A stretch of DNA of 59,745 nt from Tissierellia bacterium (GTDB lineage Bacteria; Bacillota; Clostridia; Tissierellales; Sedimentibacteraceae): contig JAAYRW010000043.1 of NCBI GenBank assembly GCA_012518555.1, positions 1 to 59,745 of the forward strand, written 5' to 3'. Below the pieces are notes generated by a model. That model saw only the letters and a list, made by a program, of their open reading frames with translations. It was not told the origin of the DNA and did no database searches. The translations under genes were made by a program, and so were the position numbers. This document shows, piece by piece, positions 44,408-52,487 of this stretch (the stretch's first letter is position 1; every line of letters begins with the position of its first letter).

Positions 44408-46573
44408 ATGATATTAGTTTTGGCAGAAAAACCTTCAGTAGGCAAGGATATAGGAAGGGTATTAAATTGTAATAGGGTAGGCAATGGTTATGTTGAAGGT
44501 AGTAAATACATCGTTACTTGGGCCTTAGGTCACTTAGTAACATTGGCAGAACCAGAAAGTTATAATAAAAAATATGAAAACTGGAAATTAGAAGACCTAC
44601 CTATAATCCCTAAGACCATGAAGACAGAAGTAATTAAACAAACAAGAAAACAATATACAGTGGTAAAAAATCTTCTCCATCGAAAGGATGTTAAGGAAAT
44701 TGTAATTGCAACTGATGCAGGGAGAGAAGGAGAATTAGTCGCAAGGTGGATTATCGAAAAAGCAAGGGTAAAAAAACCTTTTACAAGATTATGGATTTCA
44801 TCAGTTACTGATAAAGCTATAAAGGACGGATTTAACAATTTAAAAGATGGCAATTTATACAATAATTTATACGCCTCGGCTTTAGCACGCTCTGAAGCAG
44901 ATTGGATAGTGGGTATAAATGCTACAAGAGCACTTACTACAAAATATAATGCACAATTGTCCTGTGGTAGAGTTCAAACTCCGACTATTGCTATGATTGC
45001 TACATTAGAGGATGAAATACGAAATTTTAAACCGGTTGAATATTATGGTATTGACTTGTATGCCGGTGGTTTTAAATTTATCTGGCATGATAAAAATAAT
45101 ACAAGGATATACAGTAGGGATAAATGCAGTAAAATAATCAACAGTATTAAAAATAGAAAAATAGAAATAAGTGATATAAAAAGAAATAAAGCCCGTACAA
45201 ATCCCCCTTCCTTGTATGATTTAACGGAACTTCAAAGAGATGCCTATAATATATATAATTTTTCTCCTAAGGAAACTCTATCCATAATGCAAACTCTTTA
45301 TGAAAGTCACAAAGTTCTAACCTATCCGAGAACCGATTCGAGGTATTTAACGGAGGACATTGTGGCTACTTTAAAGGATAGAGTAAGGGCATGTAGTGTA
45401 GGACCCTATGCAAAAATAGGATTTAAAATTATTTCTAACCCTATAAAAGGAAATAAAAACTTTGTTAACGACAGTAAAGTTTCAGACCATCACGCTATTA
45501 TACCTACGGAAGAGGGAGTTATTTTAAGTGGTTTGTCAAGTAGAGAAAGAAAAATATACGATTTAGTTGTTAAAAGATTTTTAGCTGTTCTATCAAAGCC
45601 CTTTGAATTTGAAAAGATAACTATCTCCGGTAAAATAGGCAATGAAAACTTCACTTCTAAAGGTAGAATTACTTTATCCATGGGTTGGAAAGAAGTTTAT
45701 GGTAGTTATGAAGATCAAGAAGTAATTGAAGATTATTCTCTTAAAGAATTAAATAGTCTTAAAAAGGAAATAGAAGTTTCTTCAATAAAGGAAACTAAAG
45801 CTGCAACAACTCCTCCCGCCAGATTTACGGAAGCAACTTTATTATCGGCAATGGAAAACCCTGTAAAATTTATGAAAAACGAAGATAAGAACTTAAAAAA
45901 GACTATAGAGGAAACAGGCGGTTTAGGTACAGTTGCTACCAGAGCAGATATAATCGATAAATTATTTAACTCTTTCCTTATTGAAAAGAAGGGTAAGTAT
46001 ATTTACACTACTTCTAAAGGAAGACAATTATTAGACTTAGTTCCCCTTGATTTAAAATCACCAGCTTTGACTGCAAAATGGGAGCAAGAATTAACAAATA
46101 TTGCAAAAGGTAAATCAGATAAAAACAACTTCATAAACAGTATGATTAGCTATAGCCATGAAATTGTTAAAGAAATTAAGAACAGTGACAAAAGCTATAT
46201 TCACGATAATGAAATTAGAGAAAAGTGTCCTGAATGCGGAAGTTTTCTGTTAGAAGTAAAGGGCAAAAAAGGAATAATGCATGTATGTCAAAATAGAGAA
46301 TGTAAGTATAGGAGAGGAGTTGCACAAGTAACCAATGCCAGATGTCCTAACTGTCGTAAAAGATTAGTACTAAGGGGAGAAGGAGAAGGCAGAATATTTA
46401 CATGTAAATGTGGCTATAGGGAAAAATTATCTTCTTTCAATAAAAGAAAAGAAAGGGAAAAGAAATCCATTTCTAATAAGGAAGCAGCTAGATATATAGC
46501 TAAGCAAAACAAAAAACAGGATGAAAGTATTAATACGGCTTTAGCAGATGCTTTATCTAAGTTAAAGCTTTAA
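44408..46573 (+). CDS. topB: DNA topoisomerase III (type IA)
   Basis: The 721-residue enzyme relaxes and decatenates DNA. The Toprim domain begins ILVLAEKPSVGKDIGRVLN, and IATDAGREGELVAR holds the metal-binding acid. The catalytic tyrosine lies in LTYPRTDSRYLTED (about 305). After about residue 600 come zinc-ribbon cysteine sets (CPECGSF, CQNRECKYRR, CPNCRKR, CKCGYREK) and a lysine-rich tail. Length and domains fit TopB of Firmicutes. RBS AAAGGAAAG. Confidence 0.96.
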   Translation: MILVLAEKPSVGKDIGRVLNCNRVGNGYVEGSKYIVTWALGHLVTLAEPESYNKKYENWKLEDLPIIPKTMKTEVIKQTRKQYTVVKNLLHRKDVKEIVIATDAGREGELVARWIIEKARVKKPFTRLWISSVTDKAIKDGFNNLKDGNLYNNLYASALARSEADWIVGINATRALTTKYNAQLSCGRVQTPTIAMIATLEDEIRNFKPVEYYGIDLYAGGFKFIWHDKNNTRIYSRDKCSKIINSIKNRKIEISDIKRNKARTNPPSLYDLTELQRDAYNIYNFSPKETLSIMQTLYESHKVLTYPRTDSRYLTEDIVATLKDRVRACSVGPYAKIGFKIISNPIKGNKNFVNDSKVSDHHAIIPTEEGVILSGLSSRERKIYDLVVKRFLAVLSKPFEFEKITISGKIGNENFTSKGRITLSMGWKEVYGSYEDQEVIEDYSLKELNSLKKEIEVSSIKETKAATTPPARFTEATLLSAMENPVKFMKNEDKNLKKTIEETGGLGTVATRADIIDKLFNSFLIEKKGKYIYTTSKGRQLLDLVPLDLKSPALTAKWEQELTNIAKGKSDKNNFINSMISYSHEIVKEIKNSDKSYIHDNEIREKCPECGSFLLEVKGKKGIMHVCQNRECKYRRGVAQVTNARCPNCRKRLVLRGEGEGRIFTCKCGYREKLSSFNKRKEREKKSISNKEAARYIAKQNKKQDESINTALADALSKLKL

Positions 46574-46635
46574 AATAAAAGGCAAGAATATTCGGCAAGG
46601 GTAGCTTTATGGAAAGATTAGGAAGGAAAAAGTAG

Positions 46636-47529
46636 ATGGAAGTTATACTGGAAGATAATAGAATCATTATAAATAATTTGGAGGATTTCAATTTAAGGCA
46701 TATATTTGAATGCGGTCAATGTTTCAGATGGAATAGGGAAGAGGATGGTTCCTATACTGGAGTCGTGGAAAATAAAGTAATCAATTTAGAACAAGCTGGC
46801 AAGACTGTAATATTTAACAATATAAAGCCAGAGGATTACAGTATGCTAAAAAGCTACTTTGATTTAGATAATGATTATGGCAAAATAAAAAATTTATTAA
46901 ATACAGATAGTATTATGGCAGAAGCTATAGAATTCGGTCATGGAATTAGAATTCTAAATCAAGATGAATGGGAAACAATGATTTCTTTTATGATTTCAGC
47001 TAATAATCGAATTCCCATGATAAAAAAAGTTATAGAAAATTTAAGTACTAGCTTTGGAGAGTTTATTTGTAACTATAAAGGAAAGGACTATTATAGTTTT
47101 CCAAAGGCTGAACGATTAGCAGAAGCATCGGTAGAAGAAATTTTACAGTGTAAAGCTGGCTTCAGAGCCCCTAGAATTAAAGAAGCTGCTGCAAGGTTTT
47201 TGGAAGAAAAACATCTAGTATACAATATAAAGAATAGGAGCTACGATGAAGGACTAAGCTATCTTAAAACCTATAAGGGAATTGGGGACAAGGTTGCAAG
47301 CTGTATATTGTTATTTTCAATGAAACATTTTTCTACCTTTCCTGTAGACGTTTGGGTAAGAAGAATTATGCAGGAACTGTATGTAGATAAAAACACCAAG
47401 GATGCAAGTATAAGGCAATTTGCAGAAAATAAATTCGGCAACTTGTCCGGCTATGCCCAGCAATATTTGTTTTACTATGCGCGAGAAAAGGGAATAGGTG
47501 TAAAAAAGTCTGAAAAATTAACGACATAA
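46636..47529 (+). CDS. ogg: 8-oxoguanine DNA glycosylase (Ogg1-type)
   Basis: The 297-residue HhH-GPD glycosylase/lyase removes 8-oxoguanine. The N-terminal Ogg domain (about 1-100) has FECGQCFRWNREEDGSY. The helix-hairpin-helix YKGIGDKVASCILL carries catalytic Lys219, and FPVDVWVRR carries Asp238. No C-terminal Fe-S cluster, unlike Nth/MutY. RBS AGGAAGG. It follows topB after 62 bp and may be co-transcribed. Confidence 0.92.
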   Translation: MEVILEDNRIIINNLEDFNLRHIFECGQCFRWNREEDGSYTGVVENKVINLEQAGKTVIFNNIKPEDYSMLKSYFDLDNDYGKIKNLLNTDSIMAEAIEFGHGIRILNQDEWETMISFMISANNRIPMIKKVIENLSTSFGEFICNYKGKDYYSFPKAERLAEASVEEILQCKAGFRAPRIKEAAARFLEEKHLVYNIKNRSYDEGLSYLKTYKGIGDKVASCILLFSMKHFSTFPVDVWVRRIMQELYVDKNTKDASIRQFAENKFGNLSGYAQQYLFYYAREKGIGVKKSEKLTT

Positions 47530-47591
47530 TCTTGTAAGTATACTTTTAATTTTACTACAAAGAATAGAAGATGCACTGAAGTATAAAGGAG

Positions 47592-47607
47592 ACAGATTTT
47601 CGTCTGT
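47592..47607. other. Small hairpin upstream of niaR
   Basis: ACAGA (47592-47596), loop TTTTCG, TCTGT (47603-47607), followed by AGGGGGACGGG. It lies in the leader of niaR. The GGGGGACGG tail resembles pieces of dispersed REP-like sequences. No T-run, so not a terminator. Confidence 0.3.
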
Positions 47608-47644
47608 AGGGGGACGGGCTAAAGCTTATTTTTAGGAGGATAAA

Positions 47645-48160
47645 ATGACTGGAGAAAAACGAAGATTAAAAATTGAAGAAATCCTAAACAAAAATACAGA
47701 AGCTATTACTGCCTCTAGCCTTGCTAAAGAATTTTCCGTAAGCCGTCAGGTTATTGTGGGAGATATTGCCCTCATGCGTGCTGCTGGTCTTAAGATATCC
47801 GCAACTCCTAGGGGATATGTTTTAGATAGAGAAGAGGAAACTCAGTTGGTCTTCACTATTGCATGTAAGCATGAAGATGAAGATATGGGAACAGAATTAT
47901 ATATAGTTGTTGATAATGGTGGGACTGTGTATGATGTTACTGTTGAACATCCCATCTATGGTGAAATAGTAGGGGAACTCCGCCTGTCTTCTCGTTATGA
48001 TGTAGATTTATTTTTAAAAAAAGTTGCAGAAAAAACTGTACAACCCTTAATGAGATTAACAGACGGTATACACCTCCACACAATAAAGTGTAAAGATGAA
48101 GAAACAAAGAAGAGGATAATCCAAGCGCTGAAAAAGGAAAATTTTATTTTAGAAGAGTGA
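47645..48160 (+). CDS. niaR: Niacin-responsive transcriptional repressor NiaR
   Basis: The 171-residue protein has an N-terminal HTH (about 5-60, KIEEILNKNTEAITASSLAKEF... ...SRQVIVGDIALMRAAG) and the C-terminal 3H domain (about 72-170). Its conserved histidines appear in VEHPIYGEI, DGIHLHTIK and nearby. NiaR binds nicotinic acid and represses NAD salvage or uptake genes. RBS AGGAGG. The niaX transporter gene lies downstream with its own promoter and a palindromic site, which makes a repressor-target pair. Confidence 0.92.
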   Translation: MTGEKRRLKIEEILNKNTEAITASSLAKEFSVSRQVIVGDIALMRAAGLKISATPRGYVLDREEETQLVFTIACKHEDEDMGTELYIVVDNGGTVYDVTVEHPIYGEIVGELRLSSRYDVDLFLKKVAEKTVQPLMRLTDGIHLHTIKCKDEETKKRIIQALKKENFILEE

Positions 48161-48270
48161 AGACTATTAAGTAATGATATTAAGTGGAAAATCCAGAAAA
48201 CTGAAACAAGTTAAAAGAAAAGATATAAGAACCATTTACAAAAAGTTCCTGAAAAGTCTTACATAAACAA

Positions 48271-48299
48271 TTGACAAAAATAAAATTCCAATTTATAAT
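48271..48299 (+). promoter_or_regulatory. niaX promoter
   Basis: TTGACA (48271-48276), 17 bp, TATAAT (48294-48299): full consensus. The predicted start point is just upstream of the NiaR-like palindrome. Confidence 0.82.
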
Positions 48300-48310
48300 A
48301 TTACCAACAA

Positions 48311-48334
48311 GTGTCTTGACATATGACTTGACAC
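48311..48334. promoter_or_regulatory. Candidate NiaR operator
   Basis: GTGTC (48311-48315) and GACAC (48330-48334) flank two TG(T/A)CTTGACA units at 48312-48321 and 48324-48333. It sits directly after the predicted niaX start point, where a bound repressor would block transcription. Linkage to NiaR rests on proximity and symmetry. Confidence 0.6.
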
Positions 48335-48363
48335 CTGACAGTTTTATATAGAAAGGATAAAAG

Positions 48364-48936
48364 ATGAAGAGGAATAATAATCGGGGAATGGTAATATCAG
48401 CACTTCTTTGTGCAATTGGAATAGTAATACCTATAATATCTCCACTTAAAATAACTTTAGAACCGGCATCATTTACTCTTGCCAGCCATGTGGCAATCTT
48501 TATATCAATGTTTATTTCTCCGGCAACGGCATTGTTTGTTGCAGTAGGTACGGCGGTAGGATTCTTAATGGCAGGTTTTCCTATAGTAGTAGTAATTCGT
48601 GCAGCATCTCATGTTGTTTTTGCAACTCTAGGATCTTTGTATTTAAGAAAGCATCCCGATAGATTGAAGTCTTTTAAATCTTCACAGATATTTTCTATGG
48701 TAATTGGATTAATTCACGGAATAGGAGAAGTTTTAGCGGTGATTCCTTTTTACTTTGGAAATAGTATGAGTTTAGCCTACTATGCTAAAGGGTTTATTGT
48801 TTCCGTCGTATTATTGGTAGGCCTTGGAACTCTAGTGCACAGTATGGTAGACTTTTACTTGGCTCAGGTAATTTGGAAGTCAGTTTCAAAAGCTGTAAAA
48901 CTTCCAGAAGAAGTAAGTATAAACTACAATATATAG
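48364..48936 (+). CDS. niaX: Niacin ECF transporter S component NiaX
   Basis: The 190-residue membrane protein has about six spans: GMVISALLCAIGIVIPIIS at the start, LASHVAIFISMFISPATALF, GFPIVVVIRAASHVVFATLG, and ALIP-like IHGIGEVLAVIPFYFG. Position after niaR and a shared operator support niacin uptake with the general ECF module, which is not in the window. RBS AAAGGATA. Confidence 0.82.
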   Translation: MKRNNNRGMVISALLCAIGIVIPIISPLKITLEPASFTLASHVAIFISMFISPATALFVAVGTAVGFLMAGFPIVVVIRAASHVVFATLGSLYLRKHPDRLKSFKSSQIFSMVIGLIHGIGEVLAVIPFYFGNSMSLAYYAKGFIVSVVLLVGLGTLVHSMVDFYLAQVIWKSVSKAVKLPEEVSINYNI

Positions 48937-48968
48937 GTAATTTAAGAGAAAAATTTCAAAAAATACTG

Positions 48969-48990
48969 AGGCAGCGCTGTGCTGCCTTTT
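48969..48990 (+). terminator. Intrinsic terminator after niaX
   Basis: AGGCAGC (48969-48975), loop GCTGT, GCTGCCT (48981-48987), then TTT. Confidence 0.85.
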
Positions 48991-49079
48991 CATTTGCTTT
49001 TTATTCTTTTCATGATTATTTCATGGCGGATATTTGCTTTAGATGGTATACTATAGACAGTATCATTCAAGGAGGGTTT

Positions 49080-49334
49080 ATGGTCGATTATAATAATGAA
49101 GAGGGAGCATTGCTACTTTCGGGTTTAAGCACTATGGAAGCAAGTATAATTATATCTAAATTAAAATCCTTTGGAATACCTGTTTTGAAAAAAACCAAGG
49201 GAACAGGTCAGTTAATGGAAATTTATACTGGATCAAATCCATACGGTACAGACATATATGTACCTTCGGACATGGTTGAGTTTGCTATGGAGTTATTAGA
49301 AAAGGATGAGGAAACTGAGGAAATAGAAGAATGA
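49080..49334 (+). CDS. DUF2007-like small protein
   Basis: The 84-residue protein starts at ATG 49080, which follows AAGGAGGG. It has the compact alpha/beta pattern LLLSGLSTMEASIIISKLKSFGIPVL... ...YGTDIYVPSDMVEFAMELL of DUF2007 'signal-transducing' proteins, which resemble PII/ACT-like folds. The C terminus is acidic. Function unknown. The frame is open further upstream, but that part overlaps niaX and its terminator and lacks a ribosome site. Confidence 0.7.
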   Translation: MVDYNNEEGALLLSGLSTMEASIIISKLKSFGIPVLKKTKGTGQLMEIYTGSNPYGTDIYVPSDMVEFAMELLEKDEETEEIEE

Positions 49335-49433
49335 ACAAGTATTAAAATAGCTGCTAAACAATTAAGATTATTTTAACAATAACTTTTTATAATTATAATT
49401 ATTATGACATTTATAAATATGGTGGGAGATATT

Positions 49434-50300
49434 ATGAAAATAAAGATTATTACAGATTCAGCTTGCGATTTATCCTATAAATATCTGAAAGATAACAATG
49501 TAGAAGTTATACCCTTTCCTTATTTCATTGATGGGGAGGACTGTGTGGATGATTTTGGAAAATCCTTGTCCTATGAAGAATTTTACAAGCGTATGCGGGA
49601 GGGTTCAAAGCCTACAACTTCACAAATTACGTCATTTAGTTATTTGCAGACTTTTAAAAAATTTGTAGAGCAAGGCTTTTCAATTATTTACATTGGCTTT
49701 TCTTCAGCATTAAGCCAGACTTACAATAATTCCCTCTTAGCAATAGAAGAAATAAAAGAAGATTATCCTCAGGCAGATATAACTTCAATTGATTCAAAGG
49801 GTGCTTCTGTAGGCTTAGGATTGCTTGTATATTATGCTTGTGAAATGCAAAAAAAGGGAAAAACAAAGGAAGAAATCATAGATTGGATAGAAAATAACAA
49901 GTTAAAAGTTAATCACTGGTTCATTATCGATAACCTTGATCATTTGCGAAGAGGGGGAAGAATATCTTCTACGGAAGCTACAGTAGGAAACTTGCTAGAC
50001 ATAAAACCTATGCTGAATTTAGACTATTACGGAGGTCTGAAAGTAGTTAAAAAGGTTAGAGGAAGAAAAAGAGCCGTAAAAGAATTAGTAAATGAACTTA
50101 AAAGAGCTATTATAAATCCAGAAGAACAAATAATATTAATCAATCATGGCGATTGCCTTGAAGAAGCAGAAAAATTAAGGGAAGATCTTATGCAGGCAAT
50201 TGATATTAAGGACAGCGCTATAAATTATGTAGGCCCTGTAATTGGCACCCACACAGGACCGGGAATGCTGTGCTTAGTATTTTTAGGCTATGAAAGATAA
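49434..50300 (+). CDS. DegV family fatty-acid-binding protein
   Basis: The 288-residue protein begins MKIKIITDSACDLSYKYL, with PTTSQITSFSYLQTFKK, GFSSALSQTYNN, DSKGASVGLGLLVYYA, LDHLRRGGRISST and GPVIGTHTGPG, the complete DegV/FakB pattern. FakB proteins bind a fatty acid and present it to FakA kinase; no fakA is nearby. ATG 49434 follows GGTGGGAG and is preferred over an in-frame ATG at 49404. Confidence 0.93.
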   Translation: MKIKIITDSACDLSYKYLKDNNVEVIPFPYFIDGEDCVDDFGKSLSYEEFYKRMREGSKPTTSQITSFSYLQTFKKFVEQGFSIIYIGFSSALSQTYNNSLLAIEEIKEDYPQADITSIDSKGASVGLGLLVYYACEMQKKGKTKEEIIDWIENNKLKVNHWFIIDNLDHLRRGGRISSTEATVGNLLDIKPMLNLDYYGGLKVVKKVRGRKRAVKELVNELKRAIINPEEQIILINHGDCLEEAEKLREDLMQAIDIKDSAINYVGPVIGTHTGPGMLCLVFLGYER

Positions 50301-50463
50301 ATGATATAAGATATTTATATAAAGATTATATGGTTATATGATAAAGAAACAAGGCAAATAATTTTAATGAAAATAGATAATAAATAATATTTCTATTAAT
50401 AGATTCTGTTATATGTGTAATAATAAGTATAGATGTATAAAGAATATAAAGGATAGGAGTATT

Positions 50464-50637
50464 ATGGAAAAGACTTTTGAAGAAATTAAAGAAGAATTCA
50501 TCAATGCAAGTTTAGATGAAAAAATTAAGCTATATACTTCAGCTCAGGGACTTACAGTAGAACAGTTTAAAGAACTGTTAGCGTATTTTCCCATAAAACA
50601 CTTAGATAAGCTGGAAGAAGCGGTTCATGGTTTGTAA
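50464..50637 (+). CDS. Small acidic protein of 57 residues, unknown function
   Basis: It starts at ATG 50464 after GGATAGGAG. The product (MEKTFEEIKEEFINASLDEK and on) is soluble, helical and charged, with the pattern SAQGLTVEQFKELLAYFPIKHLDKLEEAV. A clear ribosome site, plausible codon use and a terminator at its stop support a real gene. No family recognised. The frame is open 51 bases further upstream without a ribosome site. Confidence 0.65.
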   Translation: MEKTFEEIKEEFINASLDEKIKLYTSAQGLTVEQFKELLAYFPIKHLDKLEEAVHGL

Positions 50638-50661
50638 AACTGTCTTAGGGACAGTTTTTTT
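50637..50661 (+). terminator. Intrinsic terminator after the 57-residue gene
   Basis: AAACTGTC (50637-50644) pairs with GACAGTTT (50650-50657), then TTTT; the hairpin starts at the stop codon. Confidence 0.85.
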
Positions 50662-50708
50662 ATGTATAAAATTTGCCCAAATGGAAATAATTTCATAGAG
50701 GTGGTTTT

Positions 50709-51611
50709 ATGATTAAAGATAAGAAGTTAAAGAAAGCCTTTGTTAAGGAAGCTTTGGGGAATAAAAATTATTTAAGTTACAGAACTGATTTAATGCTTTT
50801 TAAAGTAATGATAAGTGTCTTTGTGTTTTTAGCAAGTTATTTTATTTACCTTGATTTCATTATGTCTGTATTAGCTGGCTCCTTAGTATTTTCTATAGTA
50901 ACATTAATCAACAAATTAAATGTAGATGGTAAAAATAAAGAGGGAGAAAAACTTCTTCTTAAAAAAACCAAAAGAAACTATTTTTTATCAAAAATTGAAG
51001 AAATAAACACAGATGATTTTGAATTATTAATCAGGTTCTTTTTTCATAAAGAGGGGTACAGAAATATAATTAAAAAAGGGAGAGGACTTTACTTGGCAGA
51101 AAAAGAAGGATATATAACTTGTATAAAAATATTTAAACTTTATGACGGTACAGAAGTTGAAAAGCTCGATATACGTAGCCTATTAACATATCTGGTGCAA
51201 GGCAATATAAGAAAGGGTTATTTAGTCAGTACAGTAAGTTTAAGTGAAGAAGCTGAAAACTTACTGAAAAAGTTTAACGATAAATTCGAAATAACTATTA
51301 TAGATATTGATGGCTTATATAGTTTAGCAGATAAACATAATATGTTACCTGATGATTCTTTTTACTATAATAAAATATATATGGAAAGGGACAATAAAGA
51401 AAAGGACCATGTAAAAGAGGTGAAGGAAAATATCTTAAATAAGAATAAACTATCTTTGTATCTTCCGGCTGCTTTATTTTTCTACATTTCATCTATCTTT
51501 TTACCAGAAAACAATATGATTCTGTATATTTCTTATTATTTCATAATATTGTCCATAATTAGTGGAATATATTTTTTAAAAAATAAATACAAAAGAAAAG
51601 AAAACCAATAG
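50709..51611 (+). CDS. Membrane protein with Mrr-like (restriction endonuclease-like) domain
   Basis: The 300-residue protein has two N-terminal membrane segments (about 28-46 and 48-66), a soluble middle (about 85-210) and two C-terminal segments (about 252-295). The middle has the Mrr_cat layout: FELLIRFFFHKEGYRNI, then YITCIKIFKLYDG in place of the usual vQxK strand, then GNIRKGYLVSTVSLSEEAENLL and ITIIDIDGLYSLADK. The Asp and Gln/Glu-x-Lys residues expected of an active nuclease are not evident, so it may be a degenerate binding domain. RBS AGAGGTGG. Role unknown. Confidence 0.6.
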   Translation: MIKDKKLKKAFVKEALGNKNYLSYRTDLMLFKVMISVFVFLASYFIYLDFIMSVLAGSLVFSIVTLINKLNVDGKNKEGEKLLLKKTKRNYFLSKIEEINTDDFELLIRFFFHKEGYRNIIKKGRGLYLAEKEGYITCIKIFKLYDGTEVEKLDIRSLLTYLVQGNIRKGYLVSTVSLSEEAENLLKKFNDKFEITIIDIDGLYSLADKHNMLPDDSFYYNKIYMERDNKEKDHVKEVKENILNKNKLSLYLPAALFFYISSIFLPENNMILYISYYFIILSIISGIYFLKNKYKRKENQ

Positions 51612-51632
51612 TATAAGGTTAAAAAAAGTCTA

Positions 51633-51661
51633 TTGTAATTTTCTCAAGTTTATATTATAAT
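51633..51661 (+). promoter_or_regulatory. pduL promoter
   Basis: TTGTAA (51633-51638), 17 bp, TATAAT (51656-51661), 29 bp before the start codon. Confidence 0.6.
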
Positions 51662-51690
51662 TTTACATATACAATTTAACGGAGGATATT

Positions 51691-52272
51691 ATGAATTTTA
51701 AAGTAAAAGTTGGTTTATCTAATAAACATGTCCATATAAGCAGAGAACATGTTGATATATTATTTGGTGAAGGATATGAACTTACGCCAATTAAAGATTT
51801 AAGTCAACCAGGGCAATATGCCTGTGAAGAAAAAGTAGATTTAGTAGGGCCTAAAAGAACTATAAAAGGCGTTAGAATATTAGGACCTGAAAGAAAAGAA
51901 ACCCAAGTAGAAATTTCCATGTCAGATGGATTTACCCTAGGTATTAAAGACCTTCCGATAAAGGATTCTGGTAAATTAGAAGGTACACCAGGGGTTAAAT
52001 TAGTAGGACCTAAAGGTGAAGTAGAACTAGAAAAAGGTGTTATTGTTGCTGCAAGGCATATCCACATGCATACATCTGATGCACAAAAGTATGGGCTTAA
52101 AGATAATGATATCGTGTCTGTAAAAGCAGGTGGAGTTAGAGGATTAACATTTGATAATGTACTTATAAGAGTAAGCGACCAATACACTTTGGACATGCAC
52201 ATAGATGTTGAAGAAGGAAATGCAGCAGGTCTTTCAAACTGTGATGAGGTAGAAGTAATAGTTAATAAATAG
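51691..52272 (+). CDS. pduL: PduL-type phosphate propanoyl/acetyl transferase
   Basis: The 193-residue protein interconverts acyl-CoA and acyl-phosphate. Zinc ligands lie in VGLSNKHVHIS and VIVAARHIHMHTSDA. DMHIDVEEGNAAG near the C terminus is also conserved. PduL is known from propanediol microcompartments, but no shell gene or encapsulation helix is present, so this is a housekeeping phosphotransacylase, possibly feeding an acyl or acetate kinase. RBS GGAGG. A terminator follows, so it is monocistronic. Confidence 0.93.
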   Translation: MNFKVKVGLSNKHVHISREHVDILFGEGYELTPIKDLSQPGQYACEEKVDLVGPKRTIKGVRILGPERKETQVEISMSDGFTLGIKDLPIKDSGKLEGTPGVKLVGPKGEVELEKGVIVAARHIHMHTSDAQKYGLKDNDIVSVKAGGVRGLTFDNVLIRVSDQYTLDMHIDVEEGNAAGLSNCDEVEVIVNK

Positions 52273-52309
52273 TAAGCTATTTAATTATATTAATAATAGG
52301 AATATTATA

Positions 52310-52338
52310 AACAGGAGTGATGGATCTCCTGTTTTTTT
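52310..52338 (+). terminator. Intrinsic terminator after pduL
   Basis: AACAGGAG (52310-52317), loop TGATGGAT, CTCCTGTT (52326-52333), then TTTTT. Confidence 0.88.
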
Positions 52339-52429
52339 CATACATTAGAGCTGCTCCCTTCCTTGTAGGTTGGGATTATAGTTTTTGAAATTAGTAAAGA
52401 AACCTTAATGTAATTTTAATAATAAATTC

Positions 52430-52458
52430 TTGCAAAATCTTTCATAGTAAGATAGAAT
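52430..52458 (+). promoter_or_regulatory. Promoter of the capA-cdaA-cdaR genes
   Basis: TTGCAA (52430-52435), 17 bp, TAGAAT (52453-52458), 29 bp before the start codon. Confidence 0.5.
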
Positions 52459-52487
52459 TAAATTGTATTATATAAAGAGGTAGTGTT

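Noticed and set aside
47523..47644. Riboswitch (preQ1 or T-box) upstream of niaR
   Set aside because: Only a 5-bp hairpin and a G-rich stretch are seen; no conserved aptamer or T-box sequence.
48873..49079. 5' extension of the DUF2007-like frame
   Set aside because: It overlaps niaX and its terminator; the GGAGGG site points to ATG 49080.
51691..52272. Remnant of a bacterial microcompartment locus
   Set aside because: Only pduL is present; no shell, aldehyde dehydrogenase or diol dehydratase genes lie nearby.
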